This document shows, piece after piece, positions 47,801-57,190 of a DNA stretch of 64,000 bases. The stretch comes from Rapana venosa (Eukaryota > Mollusca > Gastropoda > Neogastropoda > Muricidae). The notes beneath the pieces were generated by a model. That model had not been told where the DNA came from. It did not search any database and saw nothing but the letters and a program-made list of their open reading frames with translations. A program made the translations under genes and the position numbers. The DNA lies in the NCBI GenBank assembly GCA_028751875.1, contig CM054141.1:70528926-70592925 (forward strand), in the 5' to 3' direction. How positions within the stretch are numbered: the stretch's first letter is position 1; each line of letters opens with the position of its first letter.

Positions 47801-49388
47801 CTCAAACAGATAGCTCCCCCATTCATCAGCCAATTAACACTCAGCTGAGGCTTACAGACTTTAAAACTTGTTACAGTCATGCTGTACATGAGTGTCACCG
47901 GGTGTGTTGTGTATAAATTAATAATCATCTCTCTCTCTCTCACCAGTTTCCTATCTCAGGATCGTCTGGTATCACTTAAAGTGGAAACATGTTAAAATTA
48001 AAGACTTACTATCAGGACCCTCAATCAATCAATCATTTCCATGACCTTTACCTTCCACACCTTTCAAACATTTTGTGTGGAATCTCATCCTTTGTAGATG
48101 AACTAGTTCTGTACAGTGTACACTGACAAGTCCTGACAAACACTGAAACAGGTTCAGATACTGAGATAGTCCACCTGAATCACAGGTCGAACACTGAGAC
48201 AGGATACTGGATAGCAATTAGTATCATAGTACTTATAAGTTATGTCACTAGTTCAGGAGAACTTAAATTCCAAAGCTGCATGTTCTACAGTACTAGTAGT
48301 AGTACTACTACTAGTATAATTTGTAAACCATTTCTGTAGTACTTATCTAATGTTTTAACCACTCAGCTTTATGCTTATTAGTGTGTGCATGCAATGCATT
48401 CCCTGTGGGAATGCTGGGGGCCTTCACTGCTTCAGTATAGGTAGCATCCTCACCTTCTGGAAATTCTGTGCTAGGAATACATATCCTCTTTTCTATCCCT
48501 CTGTTTGTTTAGAGCTGCCTTACAATTACACCCTTTTCTTCTTGTTACCTCCTCATCTATTTTCTGCCTTCTTCAAGTTCTTGGTCCATTCTCCTGCTTT
48601 TACTCCAGAAAAACTTTAAAGATTATATTTCCCATGCCAGTTGGATGTGCTGGGCCTGTCATGTCAGGCGCTTAATCACATTGCAATGCATTTTCACTGA
48701 TAATTGATATGACAGGTAACAATACGTCAATAGTTGCTAACTTGCTGCATTCAACGAAGAAAAACAACTGAGCAGGCATGTTGAACCGAGATATTTATGG
48801 GACCCCATACTGCCATAGTCCATACGCAATCGTTACCGGGTTAGATTCATATTCGATTCTGTACGACCTCAAAATCATTTATTAATAATATAATCACTAT
48901 ACACGTACGCATGATAAAAGATTAATAATATCATTAATATGATCACTATTCACGTACGTAACTAGACTAATTAGTAATTTCATTAGAACTGTTACTGGTT
49001 TAGAACGACAAATGTTACAATTTACATGATGCATCATACAACTAGTTACGTCTGACACATTACTAACCACGTCTTTTGAAAGTACCTATCCTCTACTCGC
49101 AACCACTCAGCATTTCAAACCGTGATTTTCGACTAATTTCAGCAATTTGAGCCGATATGAAGTACAGACTCACCTCAGGAACCCTCTGAACCGTCCTCCA
49201 TCGATTAAAACCCTCGTAGTAGATACCCAGTCTTTTTCTTTTGATGAAGTAACAAAAACTCTTCCGTCGATTCTGAAACTAGTTTTCTCAGACCCTTCTA
49301 CTGTTTCTGCATCACACCCAAATTGAAATGAAAACAGAAGTAAACATATTAAAATTTGGAAGAACTGTTGAACCAGTGTGTCCTCCAT
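23607..49388 (-). CDS. EMC7: EMC7, ER membrane protein complex subunit 7, four coding exons across a duplicated assembly
   Basis: EMC7 is a lumen-exposed subunit of the ER membrane complex, which inserts membrane proteins. The best model joins 49174-49388, 32829-33087 (or its twin 46543-46799), 44587-44667 (or twin 26108-26193) and 23607-23735, all minus strand, giving about 227 residues against 242 in human. It has a signal peptide (residues 1-27), a lumenal beta-sandwich domain (about 38-150) with [11 protein letters not shown] nearly as in human, one transmembrane segment (about 156-175) and a basic lysine/serine cytosolic tail. Exon phases are 2, 0, 0 with GT-AG sites. The span is inflated: exons 2 and 3 are repeated because two overlapping contigs are placed end to end. 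The true gene is probably some 8-9 kb long. Confidence 0.92.
23736..24659 (-). other. EMC7 intron 3 with SINE/LINE tail remnant
   Basis: At 24163-24230 (minus) a degraded tail (AATAATAATAAT..GTATGG..TAACGCTGAA..TTGTAAAGCAACAAA) of the family seen at 2237-2330. The remainder is unique. Confidence 0.6.
24660..25735 (-). mobile_element. Degraded LINE, C-terminal half of RT, second member
   Basis: Minus strand near 24890: KHKLKWLG then GRRQRG..KTMEG, equivalent to the KLKW.G...GRRRGRQ region of non-LTR RTs. The stretch 25560-25725 runs parallel to 14480-14650. More diverged than the 13520 copy. It lies in EMC7 intron 3 in the gene's orientation. Confidence 0.65.
25736..26104. other. EMC7 intron 3, remainder
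   Basis: Includes a poly-C at 25796-25806 and A-rich sequence. No feature recognised. Confidence 0.6.
26108..26193 (-). CDS. EMC7: EMC7 exon 3, left-contig copy with indels
   Basis: Same exon as 44587-44667 but 86 nt long, with scattered insertions that destroy the frame after VLTMVL. The donor GTTTTT is preserved here. It belongs to a noisy stretch (26.1-29.9 kb) in which many one-base differences from the sister copy occur. Confidence 0.85.
26735..26995 (-). mobile_element. SINE, family-1-related, left copy
   Basis: The minus strand begins GGGGGCACAGG with a corrupted box A; the cleaner twin at 45190-45445 reads GGATAGCCTAGTGGTTTGAG. The body contains GTTAACTTCAGTACTGA and GAGACTGAACGAAGGCC, a variant of family 1. 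Confidence 0.7.
27885..29232 (+). repeat. Duplicated segment C (noisy copy of EMC7 exon 2 region)
   Basis: Corresponds to 32571-33740 and 46285-47450. It contains the corrupted EMC7 exon 2, then a (GT)n-rich stretch (28870-29215). Confidence 0.85.
28140..28516 (-). pseudogene. Corrupted third copy of EMC7 exon 2
   Basis: The ends align with the intact exon (the splice donor CATACC side at 28135-28200 and the sequence beyond 28500), but the middle is replaced by G-rich insertions with runs of up to 13 G and no open frame. The two sister copies have normal sequence at the same place, so this is most likely an unpolished, low-quality consensus and not a pseudogene. End boundaries are approximate. 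Confidence 0.75.
29880..31012 (-). mobile_element. Degraded LINE, copy within segment A'
   Basis: Same element as 13520-14655. In the noisy left part it reads [19 protein letters not shown], clearer than in the first copy, confirming the RT C-terminal assignment. Confidence 0.75.
31048..31355 (+). mobile_element. SINE family 2, copy within segment A'
   Basis: Identical to 14688 onward up to 31280, then with a better preserved 3' end (TCCCCTACGACCTTATACTG...GACTCCTTTACC). Confidence 0.82.
31842..31915 (+). mobile_element. Extremely short LINE 3' end, copy within segment A'
   Basis: Same as 15478-15556 apart from one base in the stop region (ACCTGACC instead of ACATGACC). Confidence 0.75.
32150..32245 (+). 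pseudogene. Second copy of TRAPPC2 coding exon 1 inside EMC7 intron
   Basis: The 96 nt are identical by eye to 15791-15886, including ATG, splice acceptor and donor. No TRAPPC2 exon 2, 3 or 4 follows; the sequence switches to EMC7 intron at about 32558-32571. It is part of the 3.3 kb repeated segment and should not be annotated as a TRAPPC2 paralogue. Confidence 0.85.
32829..33087 (-). CDS. EMC7: EMC7 exon 2, intact copy
   Basis: 259 nt: one base completing Arg72 and 86 codons from [20 protein letters not shown] to [11 protein letters not shown]. Acceptor CTCAG, donor GTATGT. The motifs [11 protein letters not shown] and YPMEFR match human EMC7. This copy lies immediately after the misplaced TRAPPC2 fragment (29245-32557). 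Confidence 0.93.
33405..33800. repeat. (GT)n then (CT)n microsatellite cluster
   Basis: Interrupted (TG)n including four tandem GCAT units near 33608, then a long (CT)n at 33741-33798. Equivalent at 47115-47505. Confidence 0.9.
34574..34599. repeat. Perfect 26-base palindrome of TAG/CTA triplets
   Basis: Thirteen bases TACTAGTAGTAGT followed directly by their reverse complement, without spacer. The same is present at 48291-48316. Confidence 0.9.
35450..35525 (+). repeat. (TAC)n triplet array, part 1
   Basis: About 23 TAC units with small interruptions, directly abutting a SINE family 1 copy. Confidence 0.9.
35526..35746 (+). mobile_element. SINE family 1 copy inside the triplet array
   Basis: Body from GGGACTATAAACCGAGG to TTATTCCATTTATTTTTG. 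It is flanked on both sides by TAC-type repeats, so it inserted into, or seeded, the array. Twin at 51203-51415. Confidence 0.85.
35768..35990 (+). repeat. (TAC)/(CAC)/(CTG) triplet array, part 2
   Basis: Starts with CTGCTGCTGCTG, continues as (CTA)n with interspersed CAC and CGC triplets. Open frames through it encode Tyr, Leu, Pro or Val runs and are not genes. Twin at 51445-51655. Confidence 0.9.
35991..37949. other. Unique non-coding sequence (segment F)
   Basis: AT-rich, well conserved between the two copies (37384 matches 53053). It contains a poly-G of about 17 bases at 37211-37228 and a 90-base GC-richer patch at 36775-36870 that includes GATTGGTTACG (an inverted CCAAT motif). No exon recognised. 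Confidence 0.5.
37950..41530 (-). mobile_element. Near-complete RTE-like LINE with endonuclease and RT
   Basis: Minus strand: a short N-terminal region beginning near 41525; [11 protein letters not shown] (start of an APE-type endonuclease, about 41175-41210), interrupted by a [30 protein letters not shown] and [15 protein letters not shown] (endonuclease, 40808-40188); a linker; RT with [43 protein letters not shown] and [13 protein letters not shown]. The stop is followed at once by a (TGA)n-like tail (37955-37975), typical of RTE elements. One in-frame TGA at about 39127-39129 splits the RT between QAGFR and [11 protein letters not shown] sequence, and there is a frame change near 40165. 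Not active as read. Confidence 0.92.
40847..41174 (+). mobile_element. SINE family 3 nested in the LINE endonuclease, with target-site duplication
   Basis: Flanked by ATACA at 40842-40846 and 41175-41179. Removing the insert plus one ATACA rejoins the host reading as MYETGK. The insert has a 5' part GTCCCGTGTGTTACACG, ...CCACGGCAACAAGAGAGTTG, a poly-A, a GC-rich core CTCTCCCCGGGGAGAG, and the shared 3' tail (GCGCTTTGATTTGTTGC, CAAGATTCAGCGCTATATA) with (ATT)n. The 5' half recalls a repeat known from snail sequences. No clear box A/B pair found. Confidence 0.88.
41531..43552. other. Unique non-coding sequence (segment F, distal)
   Basis: AT-rich; (GT)n at 42110-42200. No gene recognised; short open frames are unconvincing. 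Equivalent to 57190-59204. Confidence 0.55.
43553..43738 (-). mobile_element. SINE family 1 copy
   Basis: Minus strand: GAGACTATAAACTGAGGTCA ... TGTTCCACTTTTTGGAAGAG ... TTATTCCATTATCC. Headless. Twin at 59205-59394. Confidence 0.82.
43739..44083. repeat. (GT)n/GCATGC and (CT)n microsatellites at the contig end
   Basis: Alternating purine-pyrimidine tracts at 43740-43910, unique sequence, then (CT)n at 44040-44083 running into the N gap. Confidence 0.9.
44084..44583. other. Assembly gap of 500 N
   Basis: Exactly 500 unknown bases, a conventional placeholder length. The left side ends in a (CT)n microsatellite; the right side starts inside EMC7 exon 3's splice donor. The flanks belong to overlapping contigs, so the gap has no real length. 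Confidence 0.97.
44587..44667 (-). CDS. EMC7: EMC7 exon 3 (membrane segment), right-contig copy
   Basis: 81 nt encoding [18 protein letters not shown] then NAADPETRK, matching the human transmembrane segment and the following DPDMRR. Acceptor TTACAG. The donor is cut by the contig end: only TTT remains before the N run, with one G of the splice site apparently missing. Confidence 0.9.
45190..45445 (-). mobile_element. SINE, family-1-related, right copy
   Basis: Minus strand: CACAGGATAGCCTAGTGGTT (box A), then GAGCGTTGGGCTCATCATCT and a body with CCCTTGAGTTAACTTCAGTA. Box B is weak. Confidence 0.75.
46285..48645 (+). repeat. Duplicated segment B'+E', right contig
   Basis: Equivalent of 32571-34928. 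It contains EMC7 exon 2 with two deletions, microsatellites (47115-47505) and the palindrome copy (48291-48316). Confidence 0.92.
46543..46799 (-). CDS. EMC7: EMC7 exon 2, right-contig copy (two one-base deletions)
   Basis: It is the same exon as 32829-33087 but two bases shorter: one G is missing near 46714 in a G run and one A at the acceptor edge near 46798. Both shift the frame. As the twin is intact, consensus error is the simplest explanation. It encodes the bulk of the beta-sandwich domain. Confidence 0.88.
49174..49388 (-). CDS. EMC7: EMC7 exon 1 (start and signal peptide)
   Basis: It encodes 71 residues plus two bases: [11 protein letters not shown], a hydrophobic core [10 protein letters not shown], a likely cleavage region GCDAET, then [20 protein letters not shown] and [13 protein letters not shown], aligning with the human N-terminal lumenal domain. 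The donor is GAG|GTGAGT. In-frame Met codons exist 7 and 11 codons upstream; the third Met is chosen because it places the hydrophobic segment where a signal peptide belongs. The exon occurs only in the right contig. Confidence 0.92.
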
Positions 49389-50244
49389 GTTGCTTTCATT
49401 CGTGGTCATATCCGGAATCACACCATCAGGTGCATAACTAATACCGGTTAGGGAAACACCTCATGAGAGCATGAGAGCACCACCAATTCAAGTCTTTGGC
49501 TATAATCTATAGTTAGAGATAACCCTTCATTGCTCGAGCCCTTCTTCCGAAACTAAAAGTTGTTGTTGTTTTTGTTGTTGTTGTTTTTTGTTGTTGTTGG
49601 GGTTTTTTGGGGGGGTCTCAACTGACTTGTTAGAACACAAGCTTTCTCCAGTGTAGTGGTCGTTTTTAATTGCACTACTGAATTAATTCAGTGATGTTGC
49701 CTATCCCATTCCTTCCTTATCTGCCTCTTTTTTTCTGTCTTTCTGTGGAAAGTTTTTCAAGATCATCTTTGTAAACTAAACTACTGTAACAGTATTGCTG
49801 CATCAGTTTTCTCTTCTTGACTATTGTAAGAAGGTTGGTGTTTTTTTGTTGTTGTTTTTTTAGCAGTCAGTGGTCAGTGTGTCTCCGTATGTCTGCTGTT
49901 ATAGTCCAGCACTCAGGTTATGCAAAAAATAAAAAGGGATATAAAAAAAAACCGATGCAACATAGTCATTTAGTTTTGTTTTTGTACCACTGATTTTTAA
50001 AAAAAGTCTTTTCAGCCTGTTTTTGCCTTTGCCAGGGCTGATAATGTCTGTGCAGCGAAATCAGCTCTGCCTTTGATCCCTCCTCACAGATGATGGAACT
50101 TGAACAGGTAGATCATTGACTTGCTCACTGTCTGGAGTTCTTGTCCACACCCTGTGACCTTTGTTTAGATTATCTACTGTGGGAGAAGAGGAATCTAAAG
50201 GTGTATAACACAGGCTGTACTATTTTCTTCTCACTGCTCCATCG

Positions 50245-50575
50245 TAATTCAAGGGGGCTCTGGCCCAGGCCAAAAGCTGTGTCAGCTATAGATGTCAGCT
50301 GATTGACCCAAACCCACACTAATATGTTGTTATGTTGTAAAATGTTGTGTTGAGATTGCCTTCAGCCATGACAAGCTCTTAACATAACAGCCTGCACTCT
50401 CCGTTGTTAAAGGAGGAAAAAATCCTCTGAAGTCGGAGTATGGATGCCTGCCTATATGGCGAGGTACTTGAAAAGAGTCATACATGCAACTTCTCGTCCG
50501 GTGTACTTCCTATTTCACAGTGATTTCCAGGTGGAATGATGAGTGAGTCAGAGTGTGGCATGTTCTGGCTGACCA
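50245..50575 (+). repeat. Unclassified dispersed repeat, copy 2
   Basis: Reverse-complement relative of 1935-2236, with ATCCTCTGAAGTCGGAGTAT, GAGGTACTTGAAAAGAGTCA and CAGTGATTTCCAGGTGGAAT in matching order. Confidence 0.65.
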
Positions 50576-51129
50576 CGTCCAGGGTGTAAAGCTGGGGAAC
50601 GCACAACAACAACCACAACAACAACATTCAAAGGGGCTGCATTAGATTAACGTTGATTGGAGAATGTTCATGAGTTAGTATTTCTCTATGACTTGTTAAA
50701 GACTTTGATTTTTTAAACTTTATTCATTAAAAGATAGACGTGTAAGAGGAAGCCTCGTGGAGATTTTTATTAAAATATGCAATAACAAGGTTAATATCAA
50801 GTTTGAGATTTTCTTTGTAAATGTACCAAATGAAAGAGAAGACTAAGAAGGAAAAGTTTTCATTCAAAGGCTCAATACAAATAAATGTAAGTACTCCTTT
50901 AGTAGCAGAGTTACTATCCTTTGGAACTCTTTGACCTTAGCACTTAAGTCTGCACAAAATACTAACAAATCAAAGAATCTCCTGGATGTGATGAAGACTT
51001 TACCCAATTACTCTTTGAACTTGACGAGTAAAAATTGATGAATAAATGATCGGCGTCTGTTTGATGAGCATCCCATGTAAAGAAAAGAAGCATTTAGGAT
51101 GGGACAGTCAATAATGTCAGCCAGGTGCT

Positions 51130-51498
51130 ACATTACTACTACTACTACTACTACTAACTCACTACTACTACTACTACTACTACTAACAACTACTACTACT
51201 CCATGTGGGACTATAAACCGAGGTTCCGTGTGCGAACGCACGCAGAACATCTTGCGCACACGTTAAAACCTGTTCCGCTTTTCGGAAGAGTAGGCCATTG
51301 TGTGGCGGTAGGAACGATTGACAAAATTGACAAAACTGCGTACACACGGGGAATCGATTTTTTTTTTTTAAAAGGACACGAGTGCTTATTCCATTTATTT
51401 TTGAAATAAATAATTTTTTAAAAACCAACACAAACAAAAACCACTGCTGCTGCTGCTACAAACTACTACTACTACTACCACCACTACTACCACCACCT

Positions 51499-51575
<77 letters not shown>

Positions 51576-51655
51576 GCCGCCACTACTACTACTACTACCA
51601 CCGCCACTACTACTACTTGACTACTACTACTACTAAATTAGAAGTAGACTACTAC
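51130..51655 (+). repeat. Triplet arrays with embedded SINE family 1 (51203-51415)
   Basis: Copy of 35450-35990. The first array has fewer TAC units and different interruptions, so repeat length differs between the two contigs. Confidence 0.88.
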
Positions 51656-53619
51656 TACATAGTACCACTGAGAGGGCCTGCACATCACAGAGCATTATAG
51701 ACCTAGTCAGCTTGTAGGCACTGAATGAGACAGTACATCGACCACCTATTTAAACACTAACAGTTTTCAGCACCTTTAAGATGTCATTTTCTATGTACCG
51801 AGAACACTGTTTAACAACAGCTGGCATTTCATATTAAAAACAGTTTCGGGTTTTTTGCTGATGTGCTTGTAAATTATGTAATGCTGACCAGGAAAAGTGT
51901 TGTAGAGTGTCACGAGGAAAGAAAACCATAACTTTTAACCATGCTGACAGTACGTAACCATGGATTTTGGCCGGTGTGGACCAAATCGGTATTCCGAATG
52001 CAAGAGGGAATTGAATTTATAATTATTCTGTTTTCGTCCGTAGATTCTCCTGCCTACACCATTAACAAAAAAATAGATAACTTGTATAAAAGTGGTTGAA
52101 TGCAATGACTAAAACTGTTTTTGCTTATATCTGTTTATCTGAATTCCCGAGTTCACTGTTGTTTATATCTATTTAGGCAATGCTTTGCGTTTGTTTTCCA
52201 ACACTATAAAAAACCTGGAGCTTAAAACCTGGTGATACCTTTAGAACTTGTTTCTGCACTTATCTGTTCACATAAATAATCGTTTTTGTAATTGACTATG
52301 CATTAGAATTAATAATATTTTCATATTTAAGGCTTCTAAAGGTGTGTAAGTATTCAAATAATATTCCAAAAGTTCACAAGGTCTCAAGTGATATTTTAGA
52401 GTCCGCGTTCCAGTTCATTATTATATTTTTCGATCGTGTGACACATGGTAGGATACTGTGTCAAGGAGGCTGATTGGTTACGCAAGCAAAAGAGCATCCT
52501 CCGGCTGTAAAGACGCTTGATTGTCAGCGCCCGCAGAGTATGATGATTTCTTTATTGATCGTTCTAAAATTTTAATGTATTGTTATAAATCAGTATGATC
52601 TGTTGTGAAACAGCATAAATATTTCAGAATTGATTAGAACTAGGGATTTAGATAAATTTGTGATTACTATGAGATCATCTTGGCGTATCTGTCTATACTC
52701 TATTCATTAAGTAATAAAAGACACATTCGGTACTCATTTATGAGATATAAGGCCTAGTTGCGAAATTCGAATCATAATCAAAGTGGTGTATCAGATACTT
52801 TGAAGTTGAATCAACTACTATGCTAGATCCACGTTGCAGATCATGAAGACGGTGAGGCAGAACCCCTCGAGAACTGATGGGGGGGGGGGGGGGGGATTGG
52901 CATTGAGAGTCCTGCACAGGTTCGATATTCATTTGGTGTGATGGGGTTGAGAGTTTCGCTTCTCTTATGAAGATGGGGACTGAGCATTCGAATCTACAGG
53001 AAATGTCCATTCAACATGTGCAGTTTTTTGGGTGGTGTGGTTCCTAGATTTCTTAAATGTGATGTGCTTTGGATGGATTTGATACTGTAGCCAGTGTAGG
53101 CTCTTGCCATTTTGATAATGTTGGGATGGGAGGAAGAAAATAAGGATGGAATAGTCCTGGCAACAGATTAATCTTGATCATAAAGCTCCACAGTGTTAGT
53201 GTGTGTCTGTCACTCTGTGTGATGGAGTCTAGCCACTGTATCCATATCACAACATATGTCTTACTTCAGATTCCCAGTCAGAACTGAGAAACTCAGAAAG
53301 TTCATATGCCAGATGTATAACTTCTAAATAATACTGCCATAGCTCTTTGAGTTATGTGCAAAATGATTCAACGCTTTATTTTATGTTTATTTGTCCTTCT
53401 TGAGAGACATTATGTAACAGTAAGTCTGTAAAGTGTAAGTGTCATGTTGTGGTTTTTCCCCCTAAAGTGACCTTGCCAGACTTGTGTTTGGATCAGGATG
53501 ATTCTGTTGAAAGCCATCAAAATGCCAGACAATGAGACATGCCAATATAATCCAAAGATATTTTTCAGATATATTTGATTGATTTTATAAGTGGATTTTG
53601 TAAGACAGCACTCAGAACT

Positions 53620-56600
53620 AAAGTAAAATTTATCATCATCATTAGCCATTACACCCAGCGGTGTGTAGGGCAGCAACAAAGCACTTCCACTCCTGCCTAT
53701 TCTGGGCCAACCTAGTCACTGATCCCCAAGAGTGCTGCATGGCCTTCATCTCACTTTCTACAGTTCTTCTCCACGTTGCTTTTGGTCTCCTTTCTTTCTC
53801 CTTCCTTCTGGGTCCAGTGCAATGCTGTTCTTGTGATTGACTGTGTGTCTCTTCGGAGGATGTGCCCAATCCACTTCCACCGTCGACTGGTGATGATGTT
53901 CCCATGTCTTCTTGCCTGCATCTCCGTAGTAGGTCTTCATTGGAGATCTTCTCTGGCCAAAAGATCCGAAATTCTCGCAGGCATATGGTGTGGAAGGATC
54001 GAAGTTTGGTAAGATCCACTTCCGTCATCCTCCAGCACTCAGAACCGTACAGGAGCGTAGACACAACACAGCTCTGGTATAGCTTCAGCTTGGTGTTGGT
54101 GCTGTACTGAGTTGATCTCCAGATATTGTTCATCTCCCTAAACACATTCCTGGCCTTGCCCAGTCTGTTGTGGATGTCTTCTTTTGTGCCACCCTCTGGT
54201 TTGATGATGCTGCCAAGGTAATGTGAACTTGTCTGTCTGGCGCAGGTCAGTTCCATTCACTTTCACAGGGCTGGTGTGTTCACATTGAGCGACATTGTCT
54301 CTGTTTTCTTGGTGCTAATACGAAGCCCCACTTGCTGTCCGAATGTTAGGATCTGCTGGTCTTCTCCTGGATATGTTTGGTGTGTGTGGGACAGCAGGCC
54401 AGGTCCATCCGCAAAGTCAAGGTCGTCTAGTGTTGAGAAACAGCTCCAGCGAATCCCTCTTGGGGTGTCTTCTGTCGTCTTCCTCATCACCCAATCAATG
54501 GCCAGATTGAAGAGAACGCTGACATCACACATCCTTGTCTTACTCCAGTCTTGACTTCGAAGACAGTGTTGCTATGGCCCACAGAGCATCTGAAGTTGTC
54601 ATAGAAGCTTTTGATAAGTGTACCAGTTTTGATGGGATGCCATAGTGTCGAAGGATACTCCAAAGGCTGTCTTGTGTATGCTGTCAAATGCCTTTTCGAA
54701 GTCCACAAAATTCACATACAGTATGTCTTTTGCCACTCTGTGCACTGTTCGATGATTTTTCTGAGCGTGAATATCTGGTCTGTACATCCTCATTGCTTCC
54801 TGAACCCTGCTTGTTCCTTCCTCAAAGCATCGTCCACAGCGTCTGAATTCTTCTGAATGATGACCTTGGCCAGTATCTTGCTTGGCACAGACAAAAGAGT
54901 GATTCCCCTCCAGTTGTTGCAGTCGCTCAGGGTTCCTTTCTTGGGGATTTTGACTATCACTCCCTTGGTCCAATCATCAGGTACTTTCCTCGTTCTTCCA
55001 TGCAGCTGTGAACAGTGGTTGCAGTATGTCAGCTGCTAGATCAGAATCTGCCTTGAACAGTTTCGGCACCAAGGTTGTCCTGGCCTGGTGACTTGCCATT
55101 CTTGAGGTCTTGATGGCAGCCACTATCTCTTCCTTTGTTGGGGGTTGACGTCAATGTCTAAGTCTTTTGTAGCTCCTGGGATGTCGGCTGTCTCGTCAGG
55201 TGGTGGTCGGTTGAGAACTTCCTGGAAGTGTTCAGCCCATCTTTCTTCTTGCTCTTTCTCTGTTGTCAACAGTTTCCCTTGTCTGTCCCTGATTGGTCCC
55301 CCAGCGCTCCTCTTAAATTTGTTGCATACTTTCTTGGTGATCTTGTAGACTCTCCCTTGCTCTCCTTGGGCCGCCGCCTCTTCTGCCTCAGCTGCCAGCT
55401 GGTCCATGGCTTCTCTCTTGTCACGGCGTGCGAGTCTCTTCACTTTCCTGTGTGCCGCTCTGTACAACTCTTCCTGCCTCTCTCGTAGCCGTGGAGACTT
55501 TACTTGCAGAAGTCTCTCTTGGTCTCTCTTCTTCTTTGATGGCATCGAGGGTTTCTTGTTGGATCCAGTCATTGTTGGTCTTCTTCTTTTGATGACCGAT
55601 GTTGTCCTTGCTGCCTCAGTGTACAGTTTATAGATCTGCTTCCATGTCGTATCTATGTCATGCTGTTCTGTCATGTTCTGCAGGATGTGGAATCTGTTCC
55701 TCAGATCGTTGACGAATGCAGACTTCACGTTGGTGTCTCTCAAACGCTGGGTATCAAATCGCGCTTGAGTGGTTGTCTTGTGTTGTTACTTCAGTTTCAT
55801 CTGGAATGTGGTGCTGTCACCAGGTGATGAATCGCTCCGACAATCCGCACTTCACTTGGTTCTCACATCCAGAAGAGATCTCCACTTACCATTGATCATC
55901 AGATGGTCAATCTGGTTCACATCTCTCCCATTCAGTGACTCCCAAGTCAGCTTGTGGATGTCCCGGTGCATGAATAGGTCCCCTCCTATCACTAAGTTGT
56001 TCATGGCGCAGAACTCCACAAGTCTCTCCCCGTTGTCATTTCTGTTCTCCACCCCGTGTTTTCCCATGACTCTCTCATAGTCGGTGTTGTCACTTCCGAC
56101 CTTGGCATTGAGGTCCCCCATGATGACGATGAGGTCATGGCGTGGGGCTTTCTCTGTCTCTGTCTGCAGCTGGTGGTAGAAGTCATCTTTGCTCTCATTG
56201 TTGCTGTTGTTGGTTGGTGCGTAGCACTGGATGATGGTGATGTTGATGTGCCTTCCCTTCAGTCTCGCACTCATTAGTCTGCTGTTGATGGGCTTCCACT
56301 CCATAAGGCATCGCTCAACGCCTTTCTTGAGGATGATGGCAACTCCCTCGTGGTGCTGGTCGTCATCTCTCCCAGAGTAGAGGACGGTTTCTCCGGTGGT
56401 GGTTCTCATTCTCCCAGATCCAGTCCATCTACTCTCGCTTACTCCTAGGACATGGAGGTTGAATCTTCTCATCTCTAATGTTACCTGTGCCAGCTTGCCC
56501 GTCTCATACAGGGGTCCCGTGTGTTACACGTAATTATTTAGCGCACATAAAAAAAACCACGGCAACAAGAGAGTTGTCCCTGGCAAAATTCTTAGAAAAA

Positions 56601-57190
56601 AGCCACTCTGCTAGGGAAACAAATACAGCTGCAGAAAAAAAAAAAAGGGTGAAAGGGTGGCGCAGCGCTAAGTGGCGACGCATTCTCCCGCTCTCCCCGG
56701 GGAGACAGCCCGAATTTCGCGAGAGAAATCTGCCATGACTTAAAGTGGTATGAAATAAAATCTGAGCGCTTTGATTTGTTGCTTTACAAGATTCAGCGCT
56801 ATATAAAATTCCATACATATAATTATTATTATTATTATACATCGTCCTCACGTTCCAATGTCCTAGTCTGATCTTAGTTTTGGTGGTGTTCAGGTCTTCC
56901 CTTATCCTGCTGGTAGCTTCCTCTCGCTTTGGCCATCAGCATTCACACGAGTCTCACTGGACCCGGGAGGTCCTTCGCACGCAAAAGTATAAGTTTTCTC
57001 TGTTGCTGTTTCTGTAACTGCTCTTTTTTTTACGGGACACCAGACAAGGTTGTTAGCCCTGTGCCCAACCCCCAACCTGGAGGAAGGGTTCCACCTTAGT
57101 CGCCTCTTACGACATGCCTGGTTGGAGGGCAGTGATCCTATTCTTGCAATGCTCGCTTTGTAAGCATACCCCGGGAGTCCCACGGGGGAT
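53620..57190 (-). mobile_element. RTE-like LINE, right-contig copy
   Basis: Same insertion as 37950-41530, as flanks match. The endonuclease part (56472-55852) is open and nearly identical; the RT part is broken by several one-base indels, but also keeps the TGA found in the left copy. Confidence 0.9.
56511..56836 (+). mobile_element. SINE family 3 nested in the LINE, right-contig copy
   Basis: Same nested insertion with ATACA repeats at 56506-56510 and 56837-56841. The (ATT)n is slightly different. Confidence 0.88.

Larger units (their letters stand above)
48646..50605. other. 1,960-base block found only in the right contig (EMC7 exon 1 and upstream)
   Basis: It begins after CAGTTGGA and ends at a CAA-repeat. 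It contains EMC7 exon 1 (49174-49388) and the likely promoter upstream of 49421, poly-T/GTT stretches at 49555-49620, and a dispersed repeat at 50245-50575. In the left contig the flanks are directly joined at 34928/34929. Confidence 0.9.
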
